From: Acanthococcus lagerstroemiae
Lineage: Eukaryota > Arthropoda > Insecta > Hemiptera > Eriococcidae
Reading direction: 5' to 3'
Length of the DNA: 64,000 bases
NCBI GenBank assembly: GCA_031841125.1
Contig: CM063109.1
Location: 24,213,321-24,277,320 of the forward strand
The position numbers and the translations under genes were made by a program. Positions 37,380-48,889 of this stretch are shown here, piece after piece. The notes under the pieces are model-generated. The model made no database searches. It was not told the DNA's origin and saw only the letters and a list, made by a program, of their open reading frames with translations. Every line of letters begins with the position of its first letter. The first letter of the stretch is position 1.

Positions 37380-38230
37380 TTTTTCCAATTCACTTTCGGA
37401 CGCACCCTACACACTTTAAACGTCTGTGCTCGCAGATTACATCTCCTAAATTGCAGTTGTTGTAAATGTTATTCATTCAAATATCGTTTAATCTCTGAAA
37501 TTGAAATAGCCCCCCAAAAAAATGTAGATACTCTCGCTCTCTTTTCGCCGAGCGGGAAGAAAAAGTAAAAAAGAAAAGTTCAGAGAGATTATTATTAATA
37601 TTAAAAACTTTAAAAGTAGGGAGCAGAGTTAATAAGTTTAAAGCAGCGAAATAATATAACGATGTAACTAATTTAATTTCATTTTTTGTCCTTATCTACG
37701 AGTTTTAAAACGTTCGAAGCGTGTTGCGGGGTTGGTTTTAAGTTTTTACGCTGAAATATAAACAGAGAAACGACGAATTAAAATGATAATTTGGATCATC
37801 GTGGTAGGAAACCGTTCCGTCCGGTTTATGTACGGCGCTCGTAAAAGTGAATCTGATAATTTGAGCTCGTTCGGACAGGAAAGGGTTCGCTCTTTCAAAA
37901 TGGTTCTCGTCCGTTGTACTTACACCGTTTTTACAGTTGAACACTTGTCGACATTTTCCGAGCATTGAGATGGAATTATTTTGGCTACCTATTCGCCGAC
38001 GTGAATCGAAAATAAGGACGTGTAGAGGCAGCGTTAGAATGATCACATTTTGAGCCTCAGCAAAAGTCACGTAGAATCCATACGAACAAGTTTTAAAAAT
38101 AAAAATGTACATTTTTGAACTCGATGGGCCCTTCCCGGCTAGTCATTAGGCTGCAGAGTAAATCGGCGATGGCAGACCGAAGCGACAAGATTACATTTTT
38201 TGCTTACTGCAGTAAATCGAGAATTTTAAT
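37380..38230. other. Repeat-poor island
   Basis: Unique-looking sequence with long open frames on both strands (37738-38112 on -, 37783-37968 on +); neither shows a domain or codon pattern I recognise. Candidate regulatory DNA by context. Confidence 0.3.
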
Positions 38231-39009
38231 ATCTGCATGAAAAGGCATAAAAAATAGGTAGTACAAATTCGTGAGTTTTTGCCATCAAGCTTGAGTATCG
38301 TTCGAACAGATATATTGTCGAAGATTGTCCCATCACCTCAACTCTGTTCCTCAATGTCAACACCAAGTGAACCAACCCAATAAGCACACAAACTGAGAGC
38401 AGAATTCGTTTCGGGTACATTTTTCCCTTTCGAGAAAAAATTAGAAAGAGATATGAAATAGCAGAGATGAGAAAGTATATAAAACGGTGGAATTGTAGCC
38501 AGTTAAATACTCTCACGGGTGGAATTCATTTAAATAATAACGAAAGTGAAGCTTTTAAGAGCTTTATGTTTGCGGTATTATCCTTCTCGCCTTTTACCTT
38601 TCACGATACCAAAGCTTATGCTGCTTTTTGCGTTTCTCTCTGTTTCGTGTTGCTCGATTCAGTTCGTATATAGTTTATTCTCTTCGTCATCTTCTCTGCA
38701 TAAAAATCGCTCAACCGAGTGGCGTACTAACATTCGCTTTCAATTTGATCTCAGCTATTTCGGAAATTGATCATTTTTTCAAGCTCTTAGCTCCGATGTA
38801 TGAACAGAAACAATTCCGAATAAAATTCCAAACACACTGCAGTACGCCCAGACCTCGCCTGAGCTAGCCCCACATGGCCCCAAGGCTACGCAAGACTAGC
38901 TGGGAACTCCAGAAACGGACATACAGAGAGAGCAATGGGGCCAATTGGAAAAAGCCTTGTTGAAAATGCTTCGAGAATAGCTGACCAGTGGAAAAGTCTT
39001 GCGGGATCT

Positions 39010-39225
39010 CTAACTAGCCTGCAGAAAAGCGAGTGACTTTTTTTGGGGGTGGGGGGAAGGAGGTTAGACAGCAAAAATGCCATGCGATTTAAGAAAACAG
39101 GGCACACTTTTCCAATTCTGCTGACTGGTAATTAGAATTTGCCATTTCCCATTTTTTGATTTTTCGAAGAATGCGGGGGGGGGGTTACTTCCATACCTTA
39201 TCTTCCCCGTCGCTACTGCCCTATG
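39010..39225. mobile_element. Poly-G MITE (TAGACAGCAAAAATGC family)
   Basis: G-rich run, then TTAGACAGCAAAAATGCC (shared with 24253), a second G run and the end CCGTCGCTACTGCCCTA, which resembles the reverse of the GGGGCGTAGCGA-type ends. Confidence 0.5.
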
Positions 39226-39229
39226 GAAA

Positions 39230-40960
39230 AATCTCAAAAAACTTAAGGATATACACAAAAGTCTTGATAGTCTTCAACGAATCTTGCAAAATCTGACCGA
39301 GCTTTAAATAAGTTTGGAAATTTCTCAGTCTGAAATAAATCTTTAAGAGTATTAAACTAGTTTGGAGGAAAAGTGGTAATCTAGTCTGGAAGCAGGATTT
39401 AAGATTTGGAAGTCCTAGGGCCCAGGACTTGTGGATGCCTTCATTTTTCGAATCTTGAAGCCTCAAAGCAAAAATAAAACAGTTCAATAATTCGAAAAAT
39501 TAAATTTTCTTCGAAGCATCAAGGATATGTCGCTTTTGGTGGAGACTACCTCTCTGAATTGGTGGAGGCCTTGGAACCCATATTTCTAAATCAGACCCTA
39601 CCTGGAAGTCACATAGAGTTTAAACAAGTCCTAACTAGCCTTAGCGACTTTTAAACAAATCCTGAAGAGTCTGAAAGTGCCTTAAACGATTCTCAAGGTG
39701 TTTTGAGCGAGTGTTGTAGAACCTTCGAAAGTCTTGATCAAATTTGAAAGGTTTTAATCACGTCTGGAAGAGTCATAAAAAATCTTGAACGAATCTTGAA
39801 AAGTCATGAAGTCTTTGAGAGAGTATTAAAGAGCCCTAAATGAGCATTGAAGAGTCTTGACTCATCTAATGAGTCGTGGAGTCTCAATGAGTTCTTCAAA
39901 TTTTCAAATATGCATAGAAGAATTAAAAAAAAAAACGTGATCATGTCTCACAGGGTCTTTATCAAGTCTAGAAGGGCCATAAAACGACGTAAACGGATCT
40001 GGAATAGTTTTATGAGTACTAAAATAGGTTGAGAGAATCTTTTAGCAAGCTTTAGACAAGTTTGAACCGGTCTTACAGAATCTAAAACAAATCTTCAAGA
40101 GTATTAAATGAATCTGAAATAGTCTTGATGAGTCCTAATCAATCTCGGAAGTAGGACCGGATTTAAGATTTAGAGACTCCGAGGGCCATACTGAGTGGAC
40201 ACCCGTATTTTTCAAATTTTTGTGCAAAAAAGTAAAATGAAGAGAAAAAGTTCATCAAGTTAGAACTCGATTTTTTATAGATTCGTTAAAGGTACGTCGT
40301 TCTTGTAGGAGGATCTTTTGTCTTCTTAGTTGGAGGGGGTCAGAAGTTGGACCCCAAAGGCATCCCCCTTAATTTAGATCTGCTTCGAAGAGTCATAAAG
40401 AATCGAAATGAGTCTTGAACGCGTTTGGAAAAGCGTGGAAGAATCTTTGAAAGTCTTGATTAAGTCTGAAAAAGTTTTAAAAAAATCTAAGGGCCAGTTG
40501 TACAATCGAGAGTTAATTATCACGTGATAGTTAACTCGCTGTTTCGACCAATCAACTCGCCGAATTCGGGGAGTTAATCTCGAGTAAAAGATAACTCTCT
40601 ATTGCACAACTAGCACTGAGTCATAAGAATTTTGAAGGAATTTTTAAAAGTCGGCAAGTTATAAAAAAAGCTGTGAAGAATTTTGAACACATCTGAGAGA
40701 GTCTTAGAGAGTGGTGTTAAATTTGAAGAGTTTTAGCTAGATTTAATAAATCATAAGAGTCGTATAAGACTCACTGAAAGTCTCAAACATGCGCAGAAGA
40801 ATTTTAAGCCGACGTGATTATGTTTGCAGGATTTTGGTCAAGCTGGAAGGACTCTTAAGGAATAGTAAATGAGCAAGCGTGAAAGGCTTTTGAAGAGTAA
40901 TAAACGAGTTTGAAATAATTTTCGTGAATCTCAACTAGTCTGGAAGAGTCTAAAATTTTT
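39230..40960 (+). repeat. Longest GTCTTGAA-type array, interrupted by MITEs
   Basis: Words such as AAAGTCTTGATAGTC, GAGTCTGAAAGTGCC, GTCTGGAAGAGTC and GAATCTTGAAAAGTC repeat over about 1.7 kb at roughly 25-35-bp spacing. Related small elements interrupt it at about 39390-39603 and 40150-40390 (both with GGATTTAAGATTT) and at 40491-40616. Confidence 0.6.
40491..40616. mobile_element. 126-bp palindromic MITE
   Basis: GGGCCAGTTGTACAATCGAG at the left pairs with ATTGCACAACTAGC at the right. The interior carries repeated AGTTAA(C/T) words in both orientations. Confidence 0.65.
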
Positions 40961-41642
40961 TGACTGACCATTGAAATACTGTGGTTAAAAAATGATGCAT
41001 TCCAAACAAAATTGTCGATTCTTGATTATTTTTTCACACTTATTCTGAATTTTAGTTTAAAATTTTCATGCGCGTCTATTTTCTTCATAAACCTTCTGAT
41101 AAATTTTGGTAGCCTTATAAGCCAATTACGGCGGAAAGGAAAACAAAAGAAACTACCGGTCGGGTATTGATTTATGTTTGATGTTCGTTATATATTTCAA
41201 TTTCGAAAATCTATACAAAATTCTTTTTTGAACTGGATTTTTTTTTTCTTAATGAAAATATTCGGAATTTTTGATCTACTGTTAAAACATGTTAGTGATG
41301 TTTGTTTCATCATTGAAAGACGTTTTTCGACGATGAAATGTCTTACAATAAATTCGTATGCAAGAAATTTTCAAAAGGTGTCTCCCGATCAAATGTCGAA
41401 AATTTCTCGAAATAAGGGTGCCCTAATGAATATTTAACTATGTACAAGAAAGAGGCCCATAAATATTTATTTAGGTCCTGTTTCAGGATGTGCTTAAAAT
41501 CATATACATAAAAATCCTGAGCTTCACTAAGAAATATCTATAGCACTCAAGCAAAACTGTTCAATTCGGCGCTACTGATTGGTATGATTTTTGTGTCCAT
41601 GTTGGAGTGTGAGTAGTACATGAAAAATCACAGAATCTAAAG

Positions 41643-41858
41643 GATGACAAATCACTTTTTGGAAAACACTGCAACGACCAGGGACACAACAATCAAAAGT
41701 TGACAGAAAAATACAAAATCCTACACACAGAAAACAACGCAAGAAAAAGAAAATTAAAAGAACAACTAGAAATAATAAAGGCAAAAACAAAACAAACGAA
41801 CCTAATTAGCATAACAACTAATGTCCAAAGCGAGAACCTATTCCAATTAATAACATAA
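41643..41858 (+). pseudogene. C-terminal fragment of a Penelope-like ORF
   Basis: Reads KSLFGKHCNDQGHN, then KYKILHTENNARKRKLKEQL and EIIKAK, ending TAA 41856-41858. The order F-x-x-H-C, G-H, KILH, R-K-x-K-x-x-E-x-L-EI matches the C-terminal end of Penelope-like proteins, downstream of the GIY-YIG endonuclease. The rest of the protein is absent. Confidence 0.6.
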
Positions 41859-41985
41859 CACTCACTGATTGAACAGAATACGCAACCACAGACAGCCAAT
41901 AGGAAAACACACCGAACAGGTTTACCATGCGGTACTACACATCACTATAAATACGGGACGACAAAAGAGAAAAGTGTCAGGGCAC

Positions 41986-42023
41986 TCCACTGAAGATGGC
42001 GTAACAGCCGAAAGCGCTCTGGA
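41986..42023 (+). ncRNA. Hammerhead-ribozyme-like motif, copy B
   Basis: TCCA (41986-41989), CTGAAGA (41990-41996), T, GGC-loop-GCC (41998-42009), GAAA (42010-42013), AGCGCT (42013-42018), C (42019), TGGA (42020-42023). Stem I is TCCA/TGGA with full pairing; copy A has TCTA here, which keeps pairing through a wobble. The extra U before stem II is present in both. Confidence 0.45.
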
Positions 42024-42279
42024 CTACAGAAGAACTTGTGAATTGGCACTCCCTACATACAGAATGATAGGTATGATACCAATCAGTTACATTTTTGATT
42101 TGAGAAATTATACCAAAATCGAGGAGACTGTAGTTGAAATTGAAAAAAATCACTAAGTATGGTCAACATGACATATTTATGACACTGATGATTCAAAATA
42201 TCAAATCTTGGATGCATCGTTTTTGGAAAATTACTCTTTAATTCATTCAGTATAGCCAATCTGAAATATTTTAAAACTA

Positions 42280-42363
42280 GTTAGACGTTCATTTCCTCAG
42301 TACTTGAACATACATCATAAAGTTAGACGTTCATTTCCTCAGTACTTGAACATACATCATAAA
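42280..42363 (+). repeat. Perfect 42-bp tandem duplication
   Basis: GTTAGACGTTCATTTCCTCA begins both units (42280 and 42322); the two 42-bp copies are identical. Confidence 0.9.
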
Positions 42364-42419
42364 GTTCTTCCTGAAACCCAGATCTACACCCTGAAATAGA
42401 CTCCAAAGTTCAATATCCC

Positions 42420-43420
42420 TGGGCGGGGTTCCCCTCGCAGCTCCTCTCGTCTGAATGATTTTCCCGTTTTCCTGTACAGAATCATTCCGTACACGCGTAT
42501 ATATGAGCAGATTACAGTTCCTTCTCCCATTTATTGATAGAAAATGACCGCATTTGACGAGTTTGTGTCTATCTGTTAGAGGATCTTACGGTTCGGATCG
42601 AAGCAATCACTCGGATTTGTACCACACAAATCCAAATATTTACGTTTAAACTCAAAAAAATAATTCAATCGATCAAACGCACTTATCGACAGTACATCAA
42701 GTGCTTTTGTGACCACACAAACGGGTGCATACCGAAAGGGGTGCTACGCTGGTTTTATCAACCCTTCTCGCTGTTAACCGATAAATTATAAACGGGAGGG
42801 AAAAGGTTTCGACGTAATATATCGGCGATATCAAAATACCGTGTTAAATCACACGATAAAAATGGAAACGGGGGATATCACGTTTGACTCTAGTTGTGAA
42901 AAAATACTGATCAAATAGTAAGATATTAATGCAAAAATATACGCGCGTCCGCGTTCGACGCTGTCAAAATTTCGTAATAATTTAAAAATATACGTCATAT
43001 TTTTTGATAGCCATCGGCATATTCGTTAATAAATCTGCATGCAGCTCGATTTAAGTTCGACTGTAGCGAAAAAGTACACAGAGTAATAAATTTTTAGATT
43101 GTCCAAACGTGAAATTAGTTTCATGCGTCGTAAATTTGTGACCTATTTCAGTATGAATATCGTCGGGGACGTGTGCGGTTCATTTTTTCGAAATCAGCGA
43201 TACCAGAATACGTTTACATTTATCTGGGCTCAATGGTAAAATGCGAGTAGGAAACTTTGCGAAAACTATACGAATGATGATGGTCCGGTAAAAATACCAT
43301 CCAATATATTATGAGGTACTTGAAGGCATATCTTCGGTTTCAGGGGCTAACTATCAGGTCGATCGTGCATTACCGGCAAATTAAATTTTAGTGGGAGGAA
43401 CTTCTTACCGCCATCTTCAC
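42420..43420. other. Repeat-poor island
   Basis: CpG-containing unique sequence (for example ACGCGCGTCCGCGTTCGACG near 42940) with AT-rich parts. Candidate regulatory DNA by context. Confidence 0.35.
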
Positions 43421-44899
43421 CATCGGTATAAAAATCAGAATTTCGAGGAATAATAGAGTCTCACTGAATCTGATGAAAATATTACCGATGAGTCTCACGG
43501 TGGTGGATCTAGAAAGCAATCCTGTGAGGAGTACTTTAAAATGTGTAAGAATTTAATAGTTTTTACTCGCCCCTAAGTATTTTGATTTTTTTATGCCCTG
43601 AATATGATAACTGACAGAAATAATTGGAGTTTTGAACAACAATGCGCATACATAATGAACTGTAAGAACACTGGAAAACAAAAGTGGGGTTTGAAGCTCT
43701 GAACGTGCCGGAATCTTTCACCCCCCAGAAGCTTGCATTCCCCTAAATTCTTCCTCCGTTTTCGAGAAATCATATGTGAATCAGCCTGAAGCGGGATCTG
43801 AGATTAGATCCTCTTAGAGATCTCATCTGGGAATCCGCGGGTGCTAACTGTACAGTAATTGCTACTGGAAACTTGACACTCAGTCCAGTTATTATGTGCT
43901 AAATTCAAACTATCGCAAAGAAAAATACGGAAGAACTGAACTGAACTGGAATCAAGTTCAGTGTCGTTCAGAATTGGTGTCAGTCGGAAATAGGATGAGG
44001 GCCAGCCAATAGACATATTCACGTCAAATTTAATTTTCTAATAATGTGAAAAATCCAGCCTAATGCACGTTGTGTACAAGAATGGAAGAATATAAATTCC
44101 TGACTTTTTCCAAACTTTTTTTTTTCTCTTCTTTAAACCTTTACAGTATAGACAGTATAATATATTTATGTTTATACTACTAGACGCTATGGTTAAAATG
44201 AACTGAAATTTGAAGTTGATTTTTGGGTGAAAGCATTAGGAAGGTGTTCACAGATAGTAGAATACAATTCTAGGGAGTGCTGAAGTAAAATTAAACAACG
44301 AAAAAAATTTTCCTTGAGTTCATTCTTTGTTTTTTTCCAAACTTCTTAAAAATATTCTTGAATTTCCTGACTCTTTACAAACTTCCTGACCTACTTTTCA
44401 AATTTCTGACTTTTTCCAAACTTTCCAAATTTTCCAAGCCTGTAGACACCTTGAACTGGACTTTCACCGGCCCTGAGTGTAACCACCGACGAACAGCCAC
44501 GAAAACATCCGAAGAAAGAAATACAACGGCTCTTGTGTTGGTGTCATAGTGCATTCGAGGAATTTCCAAAAATTGAAAATAGTCGATCTCTCACAAAACT
44601 TTGAGCCATTCATTACAGCCGGTCTCAATAAGTTTGGTTTTACAGATATCAAGGAGAAGAATTGCCTTGTTACTTCAACTTCCGCGAGTGTCCTATCCCC
44701 TCAAGAGAACGTGGAATGCTTTAACACCACCAACCAAAATCGGCGCATATGCCTCAATATTCTGTTTAGTTGGATCTCTTCATTTTGTAGGTATAGGAAA
44801 GGTAAAGAGAGAAAATGAGTAATATTCATTCCTCATGTCGAATATTTTCCGACAGCAAATTCGAATCCAGTCCACCTAGACTTAACTCGCCTTAACAAA

Positions 44900-45700
44900 T
44901 CTGCTCGCACACCGAACCAGCTCTTTGAACCAGCCTGCCATAAATTCGTATCCCACCAACTGAAATTCCTTCGCATATTCGCGTAATCTTTAGACGAACT
45001 ACTTTTTCAATTAATTAATTTGTTTGCAGGGGATTAATTAAAAAGGTATTAGGACGCTCCTCCTCCGTGCAAATTCAAAATGATACCCCGGTTATACAAT
45101 TATTAGCATAATAATAAGGAGGGTTGATCATCAGAACGTTGATCATGATAATACGCGGTATGTTCTGTCTATGACTAGGATTACCACGATATCGATACAA
45201 TAAGGGACGGACCGGAGGCCGCATCTGGGGCTCGCAGTCGAACACTCTTAAGTCCCAGTGTGTATTTTCTTTACACGATTATATTAACCTTACACCGAAC
45301 CCCTTCTCGATATCCGTGCTAGATTCTCCAATTTAGATAACAATAATGAAGCCCCTTTTCGCGTGGAAACCGAGTAATACTCTGCCACACCCCCTGCAAA
45401 TCGAATTTCGCCGTCGGTCGAGTTTTCTCGCCGGTATTTGTACAACTTATATGCTAATGGGGGTACATTCGGTGTGAACGCAATTTTAAATAATTTAAAT
45501 TCGCGAATATTAATTAAAGAGATACAATGGACAGATGCAGCGGTGACTGACAGCTATAGTCGGTAGAAGGTAAACATAATATATGGAAATATAAAAACTT
45601 GATAGTGATACCGACGAATTCGTACGCCAGTCAAAGTCGAACCAAATTCAATTTTTGTTTAGCACAATGAGGAACAGCCGGAGTTCATAGGAAACGAAAC
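44900..45700. other. Repeat-poor island with TAATTA-type sites
   Basis: TTCAATTAATTAATTTG and GGATTAATTAAAAAGG near 45006-45042 are homeodomain-type core sites. Further on is CpG-containing unique sequence. Regulatory function is inferred only. Confidence 0.35.
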
Positions 45701-45989
45701 GTGTGTAGTGTATTTGCTCCAATCCTTCAACCAGAGCAAACACTCTGGACGGCGGGTCATTGACTTGATTTTGTATTAGTAATGGGGTAACTGCCCTTTA
45801 CATTTTATATGAGGAGTGGATTCAAAAGAATTACTACTGTTACCATGAACTTTGAACAAGAATGATACAAAAAAAAAGTCTTCAGCCACGTTTTGACAGG
45901 CAAAGCATACACTACAAACGTGAAAAAAGTCCCAGTTCATTCAAGAACCCCAGATCTGAATGGAATTTACCAAGAAGGACGAAAAGAAG

Positions 45990-47330
45990 ATTGAATAAAC
46001 ACAACCAGTAACCAAATATGACAACGGACCTAAAATAGCCAAATTTGTCCAAAAGCGACCAAATCTAAACAAGCAAACAGCCAGCATTGACTGAAAATTA
46101 AGGTAGCCATGTTAAAACATACAGAAAATTTTTTTTTTAATGAATCACAATCATCACACCATTAGGGATGGCTGGAGGGGTGGTAGCCCCTACTCCTGTA
46201 ACTATCTAGGAAGTTGAGGAATTTTTATCTCCGAGGAAAAAATTAAATAAGACGGGGTTTTCATTTTGCTCATCATAGAAAGATTTTCTAGCATTTCAGT
46301 CGTTCATTAAACACTTAGGGCTAGTATTATAAAATTTGGTTTAAAATAACCACCGGTTAACCGTCGATTAATTTTAACAAAGTTTTATAATATTGGCCCT
46401 AAAAGGTCGAAAAATACGGGCTATTTCTGGAACCCAGTTAAGAATTTAATAACTTTTTTTTTAAATTTTCAATTTATTTTTCTACTAACCTGAAATTTAT
46501 AACTTTTTGTATTAATACCTCCTCCCCGCCACTCAAAAAAGAAGAAACATTTTCTTCAAAGGGTCTTGAATGCTGAATGCGATAGTAAATGATACACAAT
46601 CTGCAAATCGTTACACAATTAATTAAAGGGGGGGGAGGACATTATTACAATTTTCCAAACGACAAAAAAAAAGAAGATCAAATCCGTCGAAAAATGACGA
46701 AATATGACCAGGAACGATCAAATCTGACCAAATGGTCTGAAGCGACTAAATTCCAACATACACCTTATCCAAAAATAACCTACAGTTATAAACTGACCAA
46801 GTCTGTCCCAAAATTACAGAATCTGAATTGGAACGGCTAAATCCGACTAAATTTGATTAACCTGCGGATTAAAACAGACCTATAAATTAATTTGAACTAA
46901 ATGTGACTAATAAGAACTAAAAGTTACACAACCGGCCTAATGTGACCAAATTCGAATAAATTTTACTTAAACTGACCTTATATCATCAGTTTATCAAATC
47001 TGTCCAAAAAGTCCAAAACTGGCCAAATCCGACCAGGAACGATCATAATTAACGAAATTAACCAAAACTAAAAATAATAATTAACGGCCAAAAACTACGA
47101 AAAACGATTGAATTCCCCTCAAAAATGTGAGAATTCGACCGCAAATGACCAAATTTGCATAAAAGGACCAACATCGAACTAATCCAAACATGGCTAATAA
47201 CAACACAAAATTATAAAAACGGCCCAAAACGATTAGTTGCAAATAAACTTTACCCAAAATTGTTGACTTAATCTGTCCAAAGAAAACAAATTCTGACCAA
47301 AATTAGTCATCTAATAATTAGCGTCGATTG
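45990..47330 (+). repeat. Degenerate GACCAAA array
   Basis: Words GACCAAATCTGACCAAATGG, AATTCGACCGCAAATGACC and CCAAAAATTGTTGACTT follow each other over more than 1 kb, diverged, with an unrelated stretch at about 46110-46660 (including the MITE at 46317). Confidence 0.55.
46317..46400. mobile_element. 84-bp palindromic MITE
   Basis: AGGGCTAGTATTATAAAATT at the left pairs with the reverse of AGTTTTATAATATTGGCCCT at the right. Confidence 0.7.
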
Positions 47331-47379
47331 AAAAATTCTAGGGCTTTGAACAGAAAATTCTGTTACATTTTAACTAATC

Positions 47380-48000
47380 CCATTATTTCTGATTAATCTT
47401 TTGCTGCTAATTAATCAAGTATTTCTTATTGAACAATAATTTTTAATTAATCAGTTATTTTTAATAAACTAGTTATCAAGCAGTTATTTTTATTAATTGA
47501 TTATTTGATTCATTGATTATGTCTGATTAGTTGATTATTTCTAATTAATAATTTAATGCTTCAGGGATGTACCAAAGAGTTTTTTCTGGGGGAGGGGGGT
47601 TTAAAAAATTCCCAACTGACTCAACTCAAAATTCCCAAGTACAGAAGCTCAAAAAAAAACTCTTTGACTCGTTGGATTTTTCCAACTCACCCAACTCAGA
47701 ATTCCAAGTATCAAAGCTAAAGCAAAAAAACTTTTGTTGATTTGTTAGATTTTCCCAACTTCGCTACTCAATTTTCAAGTATCAAAAAAAAAAAAAAGTA
47801 AAAAAATTGTAGAAAATTGACTTATTGGATTTTTTCAACTCTGCCTGACTGAAATAGCAAATTCTTCCAACTGTTGAGTGAAAAATTCTTACATGGGGGC
47901 GGGGGAGTTGCCTCCCCCCATCGTTAGGTCCCTGTAATCCTTATATTAGCTATTTGATTAGAGTTTTATTAATCAATTACTTTGGATAATTATTTGGTTG
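47380..48000. repeat. Degenerate TTAATTAGTTATT array split by an insertion
   Basis: ATTAATCA-GTTATTT words run from about 47380 to 47560 and resume at 47935-48000 beyond the element at 47562-47934. Confidence 0.5.
47562..47934. mobile_element. 373-bp hAT-type element with internal tandem repeats, copy 2
   Basis: Starts CAGGGATGTACC and ends AGGTCCCTG. Flanked by TAATGCTT (47554-47561) and TAATCCTT (47935-47942), an 8-bp duplication with one change. Carries the same internal unit as 24857-25211 (AATTCCCAAGTA, then GACTCGTTGGATTTTTC). Confidence 0.85.
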
Positions 48001-48015
48001 CTTCTGGTCTACCAA

Positions 48016-48300
48016 CTCAGGGGCGTAGCGAGTGTTGCGTGTGTGGGGGGAGGGGGTTGACAGATTACCCTTTCAGTCGGTATTTTGGACCATCAGTTGG
48101 GAAAACAAGAAAACAGTTTACATTTCTCTTTGCATGGATGAAAATTTTTGAATCGAGCGTGCATTTGATGGTTTTCGGTAAGTTTTTATTTTGTTTTAGC
48201 CACTTAGTCGGCGTTTTGAACACTAATTGGCAAAATGTGAAAATCGTAGAGGTCCGAAACTGCATTTCGACCCTATTTCCACCCCCCCCCCCCATTCGCC
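48016..48300. mobile_element. hAT-type MITE fragment (GGGGCGTAGCGA family)
   Basis: CAGGGGCGTAGCGAG and a G-rich run open it; a run of 13 Cs lies at about 48282-48294. A matching right end is not clear. Confidence 0.45.
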
Positions 48301-48544
48301 GATAGAGTTCGTAATAACCGCAGTAATATTTCAACTGCTGCTTTGGAAAGGCTGGGATATTCATTATGAAGACTGATCTAAAAACTGCTCACCAAAAGCT
48401 CACTGAATTTGAGATGTGGCCTGCGGGCATTTTGGAGTTCCATGAATTCATCCTGAAGGTCAAAATCTTCAATTTGCACCAGTGAAGCGAATCCAATCAT
48501 GCTTCTCAATTTGCAGGTTTCGAAAGTAGTTTAATAAAGCCTAG

Positions 48545-48683
48545 TTTAAATTTTTCAAATGTTCCATGATAAATGCAATAGTTGCAGGCTGTAGAGATCA
48601 CATTTTAATAAATTTTCTGTTTTCATTGCAAACCTCGTGGCACACCTACGTAAGTCTCGCGGCATACCAGTTGAGAAACACTG
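48545..48683. mobile_element. hAT-type element end (CAGTGTTTCTCAA family)
   Basis: On the - strand it starts CAGTGTTTCTCAACTGGTAT at 48683, a hAT-type terminus. The far end was not identified. Confidence 0.5.
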
Positions 48684-48889
48684 CCATAGAGGAATCTTGA
48701 TATTTAATTCATTCATACCCCCCCCCCCCTTCGAAAAAACGCTCACAATCAGAGTATATTAAATTGTGGTAATTATGAATAGGATAATATCTTTCTCAAG
48801 AAAAGTTGCTCAAGAAGGTACATAAAACTACCCGCTTTAGGTTTACTTTGTTGGACATGTCCTCTGAAAAACTTTCATTTTATTTTATT

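Larger units (their letters stand above)
41589..42069 (+). mobile_element. 5'-truncated Penelope-like element, copy B
   Basis: Flanked by the 8-bp duplication GGTATGAT (41581-41588, 42070-42077). It starts with an inverted terminal fragment (GTGTCCATGTTGGAGTGTGA, as in copy A), then a C-terminal ORF fragment (41643-41858) and a full terminal block with CCAAT (41896-41900), CTATAAATA (41945-41953) and the ribozyme-like motif (41986-42023). The terminal block is collinear with copy A from about 19440 to 19655. Confidence 0.8.

Noticed and set aside
37738..38112. 124-codon open frame on the - strand
   Set aside because: A + strand frame overlaps it and neither has domain features; kept only as an island.
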